A DNA stretch of 9,952 nucleotides, taken from contig JAICLN010000128.1 in NCBI GenBank assembly GCA_025925615.1, positions 1-9,952 on the forward strand. Direction: 5' to 3'. Positions 1-6,457 of this stretch are shown piece by piece; position 1 is the first letter of the stretch; each line of letters begins with the position of its first letter. The DNA is from Actinomycetospora sp. (GTDB lineage Bacteria > Actinomycetota > Actinomycetes > Mycobacteriales > Pseudonocardiaceae). The position numbers and the translations under genes were made by a program. The notes under the pieces are model-generated. The model worked only from the letters and a program-made list of their open reading frames with translations. It did no database searches and was not told the DNA's origin.

Positions 1-632
1 CCGAGCCCGGCGACGACCTGCTCTCCCGGCTCGTCGCGACCGCCGACGACGACGGGAGCCGGCTCGGCGAGCAGGAGCTCGTCTCGACCGCGCTGCTCGT
101 GCTGGCCGCGGGGTTCGAGACGACGGTGAACCTCGTCGCGAACGGCGCCCGGCTGCTGTTCGACCACCCCGACCAGCGGGAGCGCCTCGCCGCCGACCCG
201 TCGCTGTGGCCGAACGCCGTCGACGAGGTGCTGCGCGTGGAGTCCCCGGTGTCGCGCACCGCGCGCCGGGCCCGCCGCGACACGGTGGTCGCCGGACAGG
301 CGATCCCGGCGAACGCCCTGGTGGTGACGGTGCTCGCGGGCGCGAATCGCGACCCGGAGGTGTTCGCCGACCCCGCGGCCTTCGACGTGGGCCGGGCGAA
401 CGCCAAGGAGCACGTCGCCTTCTCCAGCGGCATCCACTACTGCCTCGGGGCCGCCCTCGCCCGCATGGAGGGCGAGGTCGCGCTGCGCGCGCTCTTCGAG
501 CGGTTCCCGGACCTCGCACCGGCCGGCGAGGCCCGCCGGCGGCCGACCCGCATCCTGCGCGGCTACGAGGCGATGCCGGTCCTGCCCGGGCCGGCGCGCC
601 GCGAGCCGACCACGTCCGTCGCCGGGAGCTGA
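1..632 (+). CDS. Cytochrome P450, C-terminal part (5' end outside window)
   Basis: The reading frame is already open at base 3, so the gene starts upstream of the window; about 209 residues are visible, roughly half of a 400-residue bacterial P450. Hallmarks occur in order: the oxygen-binding I-helix AAGFETT (nt 105-125), the K-helix ExxR as EVLR (nt 225-236), and the heme loop FSSGIHYCLGAALAR with the axial cysteine at nt 441-443. It should be a soluble heme-thiolate monooxygenase that needs a ferredoxin and reductase; neither is seen here. The I-helix and heme-loop style is that of actinobacterial CYP families, but the substrate and subfamily cannot be read from this half. The stop is TGA at 630-632. 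The family call is sure; the specific function is unknown. Confidence 0.95.
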   Translation, partial: EPGDDLLSRLVATADDDGSRLGEQELVSTALLVLAAGFETTVNLVANGARLLFDHPDQRERLAADPSLWPNAVDEVLRVESPVSRTARRARRDTVVAGQAIPANALVVTVLAGANRDPEVFADPAAFDVGRANAKEHVAFSSGIHYCLGAALARMEGEVALRALFERFPDLAPAGEARRRPTRILRGYEAMPVLPGPARREPTTSVAGS

Positions 633-638
633 CGCCCG

Positions 639-915
639 TCACGGTCCCGGTCGGTTCGAGATCACGAGCACACCCGACCGGTCCGCGACCTCCCAGCCCT
701 GCGCCCAGTACCCCTCGCCGCCGGGGCGTCTCGGCCAACCTCGGGGTCAGGCGGTGATCGGCAGGCCGAGGAGGGCGATCGCCGCGGCCGAGAGCACCGT
801 CGTGCTGGGGCGCCCGGGCGGCTCCGCGACGACCTCCACGAGACCGGCGCGCACGAGGCGGCGCCCCGCGAACTGGCCCGCACAGGGCCGGCCGTCGACC
901 AGCAGACCGGCGCCG
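639..915 (-). pseudogene. Coding-like remnant with internal stop
   Basis: No intact gene is recognised here, but one minus-strand frame has codons that almost all end in G or C from about 915 down to a TGA at 747-749. It reads, for example, GRPCAGQFAGRRLVRAGLVE and ends with a hydrophobic tail, TVLSAAAIALLGLPITA. Past that stop the same frame continues as EGYWAQGWEVADRSGVLVIS to a second TGA at 639-641. No ATG, GTG or TTG lies in frame before the GTG at 852-854, which would leave only 35 codons. This fits a decayed or truncated gene better than a working one. It could also be one or two very short genes with unusual starts. I do not recognise the family. Confidence 0.3.
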
Positions 916-1073
916 GGTCTCCCGTCCTCTTCCCTCGTATCGCGCGGACGCGAGAGAGTGCTAGACGACGCGATGGACGTCGGGTCGACCCCGGTTCCCG
1001 CGGGGGCGGTTCGGGGTGGAGTTCAGGGTCCGACCCGGAGGTCCGGGGGCCCCGACGACGGCAGGCTGAGCGC
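916..1073 (+). other. Leader region of the DUF1707 gene
   Basis: This non-coding stretch lies upstream of the gene starting at 1074. I see no clear -35/-10 pair. A short GGCAGG at about 1061-1066 is the best, weak, ribosome binding site. A GAGTGCTAG motif at 956-964 resembles half of a CIRCE element but has no matching left half. Confidence 0.3.
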
Positions 1074-1946
1074 ATGACCGACGAGGACCGGCGCGAGCAG
1101 GCGCCCACCCCCACCCCTGCGGAGACCGTCGCGCCGCCGGCCGCCGGGCCCCAGGACGCGCCGACCACGACCACGGAGCCCCGGCCCCCGGAGGACGCCG
1201 TCGCACCGGAGGACGCCGTCGCACCGGAGGACGCCGTCGCATCCGAGGACGCCGTCGCATCCGAGGACGCCGTCGCACCGGACGAGCAGGAGGCCCGCTC
1301 GGGCGACCTCCCGCCGACCCCCGCGGACCTCCCGGTCGACCACGACGACCGCGAGCACATCGTCGGCCTGCTGCAGGCGGCGGTGTCGCGGGGCCTGATC
1401 GACACCCTGGAGTTCGACCGGCGGTCCGGGCTCGCCACCACCGCCCGCACCCGTCGGGATCTGAACGGCCTGGTCGTGGACCTGCCGCTCGAGCACCCGG
1501 ACCGGGCCCGCGCCCGGACGGCGGCCGAGTCGCGGCGCCGCGCCACGCCGCCGCCGGACGACACCCGCGCGGCCTACGCGGCCGGTGACACCAGCGGCAC
1601 CGTCGCCCTGCACGCGACGCTCGGCTCGGTCAAGCGCTCGGGGGCGTGGGCCGTTCCGCGCCGTCTCGAGATCGACGGGTGGATGGGTTCCGCGGAGCTC
1701 GACCTCACCGAGGCCGTCATCGACCACGAGGTCGTCGAGGTGAACGTGGACATGACGATGGGATCGGTCGAGCTCCGGCTGCCGCCCACCGCGAGCGCCT
1801 CGCTCGACGCCGTGAGCGCCACGGCGGGCAGCGTGGAGGACAAGCGCCGCGGCGGCCGGGCGGCCGGACGTCCCCACGTGGTGGTCAGCGGCCGCGTCGC
1901 CTTCGGCTCCGTCGAGGTGAAGGGCCCGAAGTGGTGGAAGGGCTGA
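1074..1946 (+). CDS. DUF1707 domain protein with PEDAVA repeats and LiaF-like C-terminus
   Basis: The protein has 290 residues and no membrane segment. Residues 1-90 are a disordered Pro/Thr/Ala/Glu-rich region holding five hexapeptide repeats (PEDAVA three times, SEDAVA twice, residues 39-68). Residues 91-139 match DUF1707, an SHOCT-like helical domain common in actinobacteria, with DREHIVGLLQAAVSRGLI, then EFDRR and ARTRRDLNGLVVDLP. Residues 165-290 form short beta-rich repeats with recurring G-S-V/A motifs (LGSVKRSG, GSAELDL, GSVELRLP, GSVEVKGP), resembling the C-terminal beta-helix of LiaF-type envelope-stress proteins. The role is unknown; a cytoplasmic, membrane-associated or sensing role is inference. 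The ATG at 1074 lies 49 bases past the last plausible upstream coding signal and has only a weak Shine-Dalgarno. The downstream gene is convergent. Confidence 0.85.
   Translation: MTDEDRREQAPTPTPAETVAPPAAGPQDAPTTTTEPRPPEDAVAPEDAVAPEDAVASEDAVASEDAVAPDEQEARSGDLPPTPADLPVDHDDREHIVGLLQAAVSRGLIDTLEFDRRSGLATTARTRRDLNGLVVDLPLEHPDRARARTAAESRRRATPPPDDTRAAYAAGDTSGTVALHATLGSVKRSGAWAVPRRLEIDGWMGSAELDLTEAVIDHEVVEVNVDMTMGSVELRLPPTASASLDAVSATAGSVEDKRRGGRAAGRPHVVVSGRVAFGSVEVKGPKWWKG
1188..1277 (+). repeat. Five in-frame 18-bp tandem repeats inside the DUF1707 gene
   Basis: The unit CCGGAGGACGCCGTCGCA occurs five times without gaps. Units four and five begin TCC instead of CCG, changing Pro to Ser. The period is a multiple of three, so unit gain or loss keeps the frame. 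The near-identity at DNA level, including synonymous positions, suggests recent slippage or recombination expansion. Confidence 0.95.
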
Positions 1947-1962
1947 CGCGCCGCCTTTCCAG

Positions 1963-2034
1963 GTGAGGGCGCCCGATCAGGTCAAGGCGCCCGATCAGGT
2001 GAGGGCGCCCGATCAGGTGAAGGCGCTGTGGCCG
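1963..2034. repeat. 18-bp tandem repeat between convergent genes, carrying the stop codon
   Basis: Three units of GTGAGGGCGCCCGATCAG (1963-1980, 1981-1998 with two changes, 1999-2016) are followed by a partial fourth, GTGAAGGCG, inside the dehydrogenase gene. Read on the minus strand, each unit holds ACC-TGA, so the dehydrogenase stop at 2013-2015 is repeated in frame at 1995-1997 and 1977-1979. Each unit contains the self-complementary GGCGCC. The array could arise by slippage at the gene end and may help to end transcription or translation, but no classical terminator is present. A weak 7-bp hairpin with one G-U pair (1936-1942 with 1954-1960) spans the stop of the plus-strand gene. Confidence 0.85.
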
Positions 2035-3236
2035 GTGATCTCGCGGCCCACGATCAGCGTCTGCACGGTCTCGGTGCCCTCGAAGGTGTGGATCGACTCG
2101 ATGTCGGCCATGTGCCGCATCACGTGGTTGTCCAGCAGGACGCCGTTGCCGCCCAGCAGGTCGCGGGCCTCGGCGATGACCCAGCGGGCCTTGCGGGTGT
2201 TGTTCATCTTGGCCAGGCCGGCGATGGTCGGCGCCAGGTCGCCCTGCTCGGCGAGCCGGGCGATCTGCATGCAGTAGAGCTGCATCCCGGTCAGCTCGGC
2301 GAGCATCCTCACCAGGCGCTCCTGCACGATCTGGAACGACGCCAGCGGGCGCCCGAACTGCTTGCGCTCCAGGGAGTAGCGCAGGGCGGCGTCGTAGGCC
2401 GCGGTCGCGTGTCCGAGCGCCATCCAGGCGCAGGTCCCGCGGGTGGTGGCGAGCACGCGGCCGGTGTCCTTGAACGACTCGCCCCCGGGCAACCGGTCGC
2501 GGTCGGGCACGTGCACCCCGTCGAGGCTGATGTCGGCCTGCCACACCGAGCGCATCGAGCCCTTGCGGGGGATGACGGTGCCCTCGTAGCCCGGCGTGGA
2601 CGTGTCGACGACGAAGCCCTTGACGGCCTGCGTCTCGACGTCGCGGGCCCACACCACCGTCCTACCGGCGATGCTCCCGTTGCCGATCCAGCGCTTGCGG
2701 CCGTCGATGACCCAGTCGTCGCCGTCGCGCCGGGCGGTGGTCTCCAGCGACACGGAGTCGGATCCGTGCTCGGGCTCGGTGAGCCCGAACGCGCCGATGA
2801 GGTCGAGGCGGGCCATCGCCGGCAGGAATTCCTGCTTCTGCTCCTCCGACCCCAGCATCGCGATCGCCTTCATCGCCAGCCCCGACTGCACGGCGTGGAA
2901 CGTCGCGAGGCTGCCGTCGCCCCGGGCCAGCTCCATCGCCACGAGACCGTGGGTGAGCGGATCCAGCCCCGGGCAGCCGTAACCGCTGATGTCGTCGCCG
3001 ACGACACCCAACCGCGGCAGGCCGTGGATGACGTCCCACGACATCTCCGCCGCATCCCAGGCCTCGGCGGCCGCGGGGATCACCTCGTGGTCGACGAAGC
3101 GGCGCATCGCGGTGAACGTGTCCCACTGCTGCTGGCTGAACTGGTCGCGCACCGAGAAGAAGTCCGTGCCGAGGGCCTCGGTCAGCTGATGGGACGCCCC
3201 CGACGGGTCGGCGGGGGTCGGGGTGTCGTCGGCCAT
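2013..3236 (-). CDS. Acyl-CoA dehydrogenase, glutaryl-CoA dehydrogenase-like
   Basis: This is a 407-residue FAD-dependent acyl-CoA dehydrogenase, of full length for the family. It shows the first family signature GLTEPEHGSDS, the second-half flavin-binding segment QFGRPLASFQIVQERL, ARDLLGGNG, and the C-terminal IHTFEGTETVQTLIVGREIT. Glu386 in FEGT is the expected catalytic base. The ending REITGHSAF resembles the RAITGIQAF type of glutaryl-CoA dehydrogenases, so the substrate may be glutaryl-CoA or a related short or branched acyl-CoA; this is inference. The ATG at 3234-3236 was chosen because GGAGG lies 5 bases upstream, within the perfect palindrome CCTCCGGAGG (3242-3251). An in-frame start at 3317 would add a low-complexity extension overlapping the neighbouring gene. 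The DinB-fold gene ends 43 bases upstream on the same strand, so the two may be cotranscribed. Confidence 0.93.
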   Translation of the reverse strand: MADDTPTPADPSGASHQLTEALGTDFFSVRDQFSQQQWDTFTAMRRFVDHEVIPAAAEAWDAAEMSWDVIHGLPRLGVVGDDISGYGCPGLDPLTHGLVAMELARGDGSLATFHAVQSGLAMKAIAMLGSEEQKQEFLPAMARLDLIGAFGLTEPEHGSDSVSLETTARRDGDDWVIDGRKRWIGNGSIAGRTVVWARDVETQAVKGFVVDTSTPGYEGTVIPRKGSMRSVWQADISLDGVHVPDRDRLPGGESFKDTGRVLATTRGTCAWMALGHATAAYDAALRYSLERKQFGRPLASFQIVQERLVRMLAELTGMQLYCMQIARLAEQGDLAPTIAGLAKMNNTRKARWVIAEARDLLGGNGVLLDNHVMRHMADIESIHTFEGTETVQTLIVGREITGHSAFT

Positions 3237-3279
3237 ACGGTCCTCCGGAGGTCGGGGCGTGCAGGCCGTGTGCCCCCGG

Positions 3280-3855
3280 TCACGACCCGGCAATCCCCCG
3301 CGCCCGGTACAGGTCACGCAGCAGGGCGATCTCCGCCCCGTGGTGGATCACCTCGCGGTGGATGTGCAGCACGAGGGTGGCCAGCGGGGCCTCGGCGTAG
3401 GGCCCCTCGGCCGGGCCGCAGGGACGGGCGAGGCCGGCCTCGCCGAGGCCACGGACCCCCGCGACCCAGCGGGCGTACGCGTCGTCGAGCTGGCCGAGCG
3501 CCTCGTCGGCGGTCGCGGCGTAGTGGTGGCGGTCGTAGTCGGTGGGCGGGCCGCCGAAGTGGCTGGCGTTGCGCATCGCGAACACCCCGACGACGACGTG
3601 CGCGAGCCGCCACGCGATCGTCGTCACCGGCGGCGGGTCCGGCGGGGGGAACGCGAAGTCGATGACCATCCCGCCCCCGCCGTGCGGCCCGGTGCGGGCC
3701 TCCCCACGGGGGCGGACGGTCCACGCGCCCGGGGCCGGCTCCCAGAAGTACTCGTCGTCGGTCAGCCCGGACAGGCGCGGGCGCAGGGCCTGCTCCCACT
3801 GGAAGGTCAGCTGCTCGAGCAGCTCGCCGTTCCAGGTCCTCGTCGTCGGTGTCAT
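3280..3855 (-). CDS. DinB-fold (YfiT/MDMPI-like) metal-binding protein
   Basis: The protein has 191 residues and the four-helix bundle pattern of the DinB superfamily: an N-terminal LLEQLTFQWEQALRPRLSGL with DDEYFWEPAPGAWTVRP, a middle helix TIAWRLAHVVVGVF, and a C-terminal HIHREVIHHGAEIALLRDLY. The histidine in RLAH and the pair in HREVIHH are the likely metal ligands. Members include mycothiol- or bacillithiol-dependent S-transferases and maleylpyruvate isomerases. In an actinomycete a mycothiol-linked detoxification role is possible but not shown. The WT...RP segment and the extra Gly/Pro-rich loop (GGGG, PPPDPPP) between helices are typical of uncharacterised members. The start ATG at 3853-3855 has GGAGGGGG just upstream. 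That Shine-Dalgarno lies inside a 13-bp inverted repeat, described separately. Confidence 0.88.
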   Translation of the reverse strand: MTPTTRTWNGELLEQLTFQWEQALRPRLSGLTDDEYFWEPAPGAWTVRPRGEARTGPHGGGGMVIDFAFPPPDPPPVTTIAWRLAHVVVGVFAMRNASHFGGPPTDYDRHHYAATADEALGQLDDAYARWVAGVRGLGEAGLARPCGPAEGPYAEAPLATLVLHIHREVIHHGAEIALLRDLYRARGIAGS

Positions 3856-3856
3856 G

Positions 3857-3900
3857 GTCGGACCCCCTCCGCTGCCGGCACGGTAGCGAGGGGGTCCGAC
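3857..3900 (-). promoter_or_regulatory. 13-bp inverted repeat covering the DinB-fold gene's ribosome binding site
   Basis: Bases 3857-3869 (GTCGGACCCCCTC) and 3888-3900 (GAGGGGGTCCGAC) are perfectly complementary, with an 18-base loop. In the minus-strand transcript the stem begins 12 bases after the stop of the membrane-protein gene and ends one base before the DinB-fold ATG, so the Shine-Dalgarno is fully paired. It could be a terminator without a U-tract, but its position against the start codon better fits translational masking or coupling to the upstream gene. Function is inference; the repeat itself is directly visible. Confidence 0.6.
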
Positions 3901-3912
3901 AGCCTCCGTCGG

Positions 3913-4497
3913 TCAGCGCCGGGCGGCTCGCCCCGCCAGCAGGAGGAGCCCGACGCCGAGCAGGACGCCGTGGGCGATCCGGACCTCGGGGCCGGCGAAG
4001 AACTGCGGCAGGAACGCGACCATCGCGGCCGCGAACGGGAGCGCGGCGACACCCTCCCGGACGGCGACGAGCACCCCGGCCGCCGCGAGCGCGAGCAGAC
4101 CGGCGGCGAACACGACCGCCGCGGCCGGCCCGAGCCGGATGGCCTCGGCGAGGTCCATGAGCTGGTCGCCCGCCATCCGCTGGCCGAGCACGTGCAGCGC
4201 GAACACCTCGGAGCCGTAGTAGGGCAGGACCAGGCCCGCCCCGACCCACCACGTGACCTCGGCGGCCCGCCCGAACGACCGCATCGCCAGCCCGACGAGC
4301 ACGAAGCCGGCCACCGCCGACAGATGGGCGACGAGCCAGACCGGGGAGGCGAACGCCGCGGCCGCACCGGCGGCGGTGCTGTCCCCCCACGGCCGCACCA
4401 CGGGGTAGACGACGAAGAGCACGCCGGCGAGCGCGAGGAGCACCGCGGGCACCGTGACGGTGGGGACGGCGGCGGGACGGGCGGGGGCGGTGACCAC
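3913..4497 (-). CDS. Six-helix integral membrane protein, function unknown
   Basis: The protein has 194 residues, mostly hydrophobic, with about six predicted membrane segments: residues 14-33 (VPAVLLALAGVLFVVYPVV), 52-71, 82-102, 122-145, 148-166 and 172-188. Short basic loops and a final GRAARR end suggest a cytoplasmic C-terminus. No catalytic motif is recognised; it looks like one of the small DUF4386-like or generic actinobacterial membrane proteins, and I am not sure of the family. The start is GTG at 4495-4497, preceded by GGAGGT with 5 bases spacing. It lies directly downstream of a promoter overlapped by three palindromes, so it is probably the main target of that repressor. The next gene on the same strand starts 58 bases after its stop. 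Confidence 0.8.
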   Translation of the reverse strand: MVTAPARPAAVPTVTVPAVLLALAGVLFVVYPVVRPWGDSTAAGAAAAFASPVWLVAHLSAVAGFVLVGLAMRSFGRAAEVTWWVGAGLVLPYYGSEVFALHVLGQRMAGDQLMDLAEAIRLGPAAAVVFAAGLLALAAAGVLVAVREGVAALPFAAAMVAFLPQFFAGPEVRIAHGVLLGVGLLLLAGRAARR

Positions 4498-4513
4498 GGT
4501 GGACCTCCGATGC

Positions 4514-4569
4514 GAGAGCAGTGCTCACAGCATGAGTGAGAGCGCCGCTCTCGTCAAGAGCATTGCTCT
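4514..4569 (-). promoter_or_regulatory. Three palindromic operators over a likely promoter
   Basis: Three related odd-length palindromes occur: GAGAGCAGTGCTCAC (4514-4528, one mismatch pair), GAGAGCGCCGCTCTC (4538-4552, perfect) and AGAGCATTGCTCT (4557-4569, perfect). They share the form AGAGC(A/G)-N-(T/C)GCTCT, with centres at 4521, 4545 and 4563. On the minus strand TTGACG (4552-4557) and CATGCT (4529-4534) are 17 bases apart, a good -35 with a weak -10. The middle palindrome fills the spacer and the first covers the expected transcription start. This is the arrangement of a repressor blocking RNA polymerase. The size and symmetry suggest a TetR-type dimer, but no such gene is in the window. 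Confidence 0.7.
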
Positions 4570-4573
4570 CGGC

Positions 4574-5266
4574 TCAGACGGCCGGCCCCTCGGCGACCCG
4601 GCGGCGGGCGGGACCCGGGCGGGGCCGGGCACGGAGGTAGACCTCGGCGGCCGCGACGTGGAGGACGAGCGCGATCCAGAAGGCGACGCCGAACCACGAC
4701 GCACCCCGGCCGTCCTGGACGGCGAGCAGCCCGACGAGCTGGAACACCCCCACCCAGACCCGGATCGTGCCCACCCCGAGCGCGACCGAAGGCCCGGACC
4801 ATCCACCGCCGGTGCGCGAGCACGTCCCGGCCACGCACCGCCCGCCACCCGAGGACCAGGGTGAGCACGAACCAGGCCCCGAAGACCACGGCCGCGCTCG
4901 CCTCCCCCGGCCCGCCGTAGGGGAACCACACCCCGACGACGATTGCGAGCAGCCCGCTGAGCAGGCCCGCCGCGACCAGGACCCGACCGAGGCGACGGTG
5001 CCCGGCGAGGTGCCGCCCCCGGAACCGGCCGGAGAGCTGGGACAACGCCCCGACCAGGAAGACCATCCCGGCACGATGTGCACGTAGGCGGGCACGGGGT
5101 GCTGCGCGTAGCGGTACTCGAACGAGTTCGTCCGCGGCAGCACCCCCGCGACCACGTTCGGGACGTCCGTCAACAGGCGCACCACGAAGAAGACCGCCAC
5201 GATGCCGGCGAGGACGGCCACGACCGCCCAGACCCCCCGGCGCCGGGACGTCCAGGACCCGATCAC
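4574..5266 (-). pseudogene. DUF2306-type membrane protein gene with two frameshifts
   Basis: The coding signal passes through two frames. Residues 1-67 read from the GTG at 5266, with one membrane segment (GVWAVVAVLAGIVAVFFVV), to YVHIVPG. The reading then moves to a second frame from the ATG at 5066 (MVFLVGALSQLSGRF, then RRLGRVLVAAGLLSG, WFPYGG, VFGAWFVLTLVLGWRAV and the family hallmark HRRWMVRAF). It returns to the first frame at about 4787 as VALGVGTIRVWVGVFQLVG, ending EVYLRARPRPG. Joined, this gives a DUF2306-like protein of about 230 residues with several membrane helices. One base appears lost near 5067-5069 (CCC run) and two bases lost or one gained near 4787. It may be a true pseudogene or carry sequencing errors. 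The gene lies 58 bases after its upstream neighbour's stop. Confidence 0.8.
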
Positions 5267-5324
5267 GGCCCCACGGTCCCCCGCGCCGCGACGATCGGAT
5301 CCACCCGTGACCTGACGGGTGCGT

Positions 5325-6026
5325 TCACGCGGCCAGCCGGGCCCCGTCCTGCCCGAGGCGCGTCCGCAGCTCGGAGGCGAGGTCGAGCATCGACTCGAGC
5401 GTCGGCGGCGTCAGGTCCCCGCGCCGCCAGAGCACGATGCCGTCGCCGTGCAGCCGGAACGACGTCGAGCGCATCCGCGGGTCGGACACCAGCCACGCCA
5501 CCACGTCCGAGCCGACCGTGACCGCGGCCCAGCCCGGGTGCTCGGTGAGCAGGTCGAACCGGTCGTCGAAGTCGCGGCGTCCCGTCACCACGGCGCGCCG
5601 GTCGCGACCGAGGCCGCGCAGGAACCGCACACCCCGGTAGGGCGACACCTGCACCATCGGGTGGCCCCCCGGCACCGACGGGCTCACCGCGGTCGCGACG
5701 ACCGCGTGCACGACCGTCGACGTGGTGTCGCCACCGCCCCCGCCGTCGGCGTCCGGGGTGCCGGACCGTCGCACGGTGTACCGGCTCTCGAACGCCGTCA
5801 CCGGTCGACCGTCACGCGCGGTGCCACGGAGCACGTGACGCTCGGTGGCACCGTGCTCCGCGGGACCGCAGCCGATGGCCCGGACCGAGGGGTCCGACCC
5901 GACGAACGTCCAACCCTCCCGCATCGCCCAGTCCAGCAGCTCACGGGCTCGTCGCCGGCGTCTGAGGAAGCCGACGAGACCGAGCGCGACGATGACGACG
6001 AGGGCGATGACGACCGAGAGAGCCAT
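5325..6026 (-). CDS. Single-pass membrane protein, function unknown
   Basis: The protein has 233 residues. Residues 3-20 form one membrane helix (LSVVIALVVIVALGLVGF), followed at once by the basic RRRRRAR, so the bulk should face the cytoplasm. The soluble part mixes beta-type and alpha-type segments: WAMREGWTFVGSDPSVRAIG, VLRGTARDGRPVTAFESRYT, a Gly/Thr-rich loop (DADGGGGGDTTST), VVHAVVATAVSP, FDDRFDLLTEHPGWAAVTVG and a closing ESMLDLASELRTRLGQDG. This layout resembles uncharacterised actinobacterial proteins that pair a TM anchor with a DUF3137-like domain; the assignment is tentative. The ATG at 6024-6026 has GGAG only 2 bases away, a tight but usable spacing. It is the first gene of the minus-strand block; no clear promoter is seen in the 60 bases before it. 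Confidence 0.8.
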   Translation of the reverse strand: MALSVVIALVVIVALGLVGFLRRRRRARELLDWAMREGWTFVGSDPSVRAIGCGPAEHGATERHVLRGTARDGRPVTAFESRYTVRRSGTPDADGGGGGDTTSTVVHAVVATAVSPSVPGGHPMVQVSPYRGVRFLRGLGRDRRAVVTGRRDFDDRFDLLTEHPGWAAVTVGSDVVAWLVSDPRMRSTSFRLHGDGIVLWRRGDLTPPTLESMLDLASELRTRLGQDGARLAA

Positions 6027-6089
6027 CTCTCCAGTGTCGTCACGGAGAGTCAGATCGACAGCGCCATCCGGGTGATGCGCCTCTCGCCG

Positions 6090-6173
6090 TCAGGCGATGT
6101 GGCGCCCCGAGACGGAGCGGGCGATGACCAGCTGCTGGATCTGCTCGGTGCCCTCGAGGAGGTCGTCGATCTG
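6090..6173 (-). pseudogene. 3'-end stub of an acyl-CoA dehydrogenase gene
   Basis: Read on the minus strand this gives IDDLLEGTEQIQQLVIARSV followed by SGRHIA and TGA (6090-6092), which is the C-terminus of an acyl-CoA dehydrogenase including the catalytic Glu region. It aligns with the end of the real gene at 9741 over about 85 bases with 8 mismatches; 20 bases at 6088-6107 and 9739-9758 are identical. Further upstream, the sequence no longer matches the dehydrogenase (no YSREHP or RMHRDSK), and a shifted frame reads AEKLRLGPELVDRAV, perhaps more decayed coding DNA. The stub has no start or body and cannot make an enzyme. Confidence 0.85.
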
Positions 6174-6457
6174 TCGCGGGTAGTCCGCGACCTGCGCCGA
6201 CGGCGCGGTCGACCAGCTCCGGCCCGAGCCGGAGCTTCTCGGCACTTCCCAGCTCCGCTGGAGCGTCCCGGACCTCCGACGGCCTGCTGGTCGTGTGCCG
6301 CACGCTCACCTTGGCACCGCAGAGGTGTCCCGTTTCGGCACGCGCGAACGAGGGTGGCGCACAACCGGCTCCGGTCGCCGGCGGCCGCTCCGGCGCGTCC
6401 GGAAGCCGAGGTGCGCCCCTTACGCGGATTCCATCTCCACGTCGGAGGCGCGCGGTG
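6174..6457. other. Intergenic stretch after the GAF-ANTAR gene, with decayed coding traces
   Basis: No intact gene is seen. On the minus strand a run with mostly G/C-ending codons (about 6190-6285, including GSAEKLRLGPELVDRAVGAG) may be a gene remnant, but I cannot name it. The only strong structure is the hairpin at 6215-6236. Confidence 0.4.
6215..6236 (-). terminator. Hairpin without U-tract, possible terminator
   Basis: AGCTCCGGC (6215-6223) and GCCGGAGCT (6228-6236) form a perfect 9-bp stem with a four-base loop. It lies about 220 bases past the stop of the minus-strand GAF-ANTAR gene and has no T-run on either strand. Such GC-rich I-shaped hairpins can end transcription in actinobacteria, but here this is only a candidate. 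Confidence 0.35.

Noticed and set aside
956..964. GAGTGCTAG resembling a CIRCE heat-shock operator
   Set aside because: Only the right half is present; no TTAGCACTC lies nine bases upstream, and the downstream gene is not a chaperone.
754..1077. Plus-strand 107-codon open frame ending at the DUF1707 start
   Set aside because: It overlaps the next ATG like a coupled gene, but its codon ends are not G/C-biased and the opposite frame is more coding-like up to about 915.
1188..2034. Short tandem repeats as a possible CRISPR array
   Set aside because: The units are directly adjacent without spacers, and no cas gene is seen.
2028..3665. Long plus-strand open frame opposite the acyl-CoA dehydrogenase and DinB-fold genes
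   Set aside because: Its translation is Arg/Gly/His/Ala-rich without family motifs, while the opposite strand carries two clear families. It is a GC-rich shadow.
3223..4539. Plus-strand open frame of about 438 codons over the DinB-fold and membrane-protein genes
   Set aside because: The translation is low-complexity and charged, and the minus strand shows membrane helices, conserved motifs and good ribosome binding sites.
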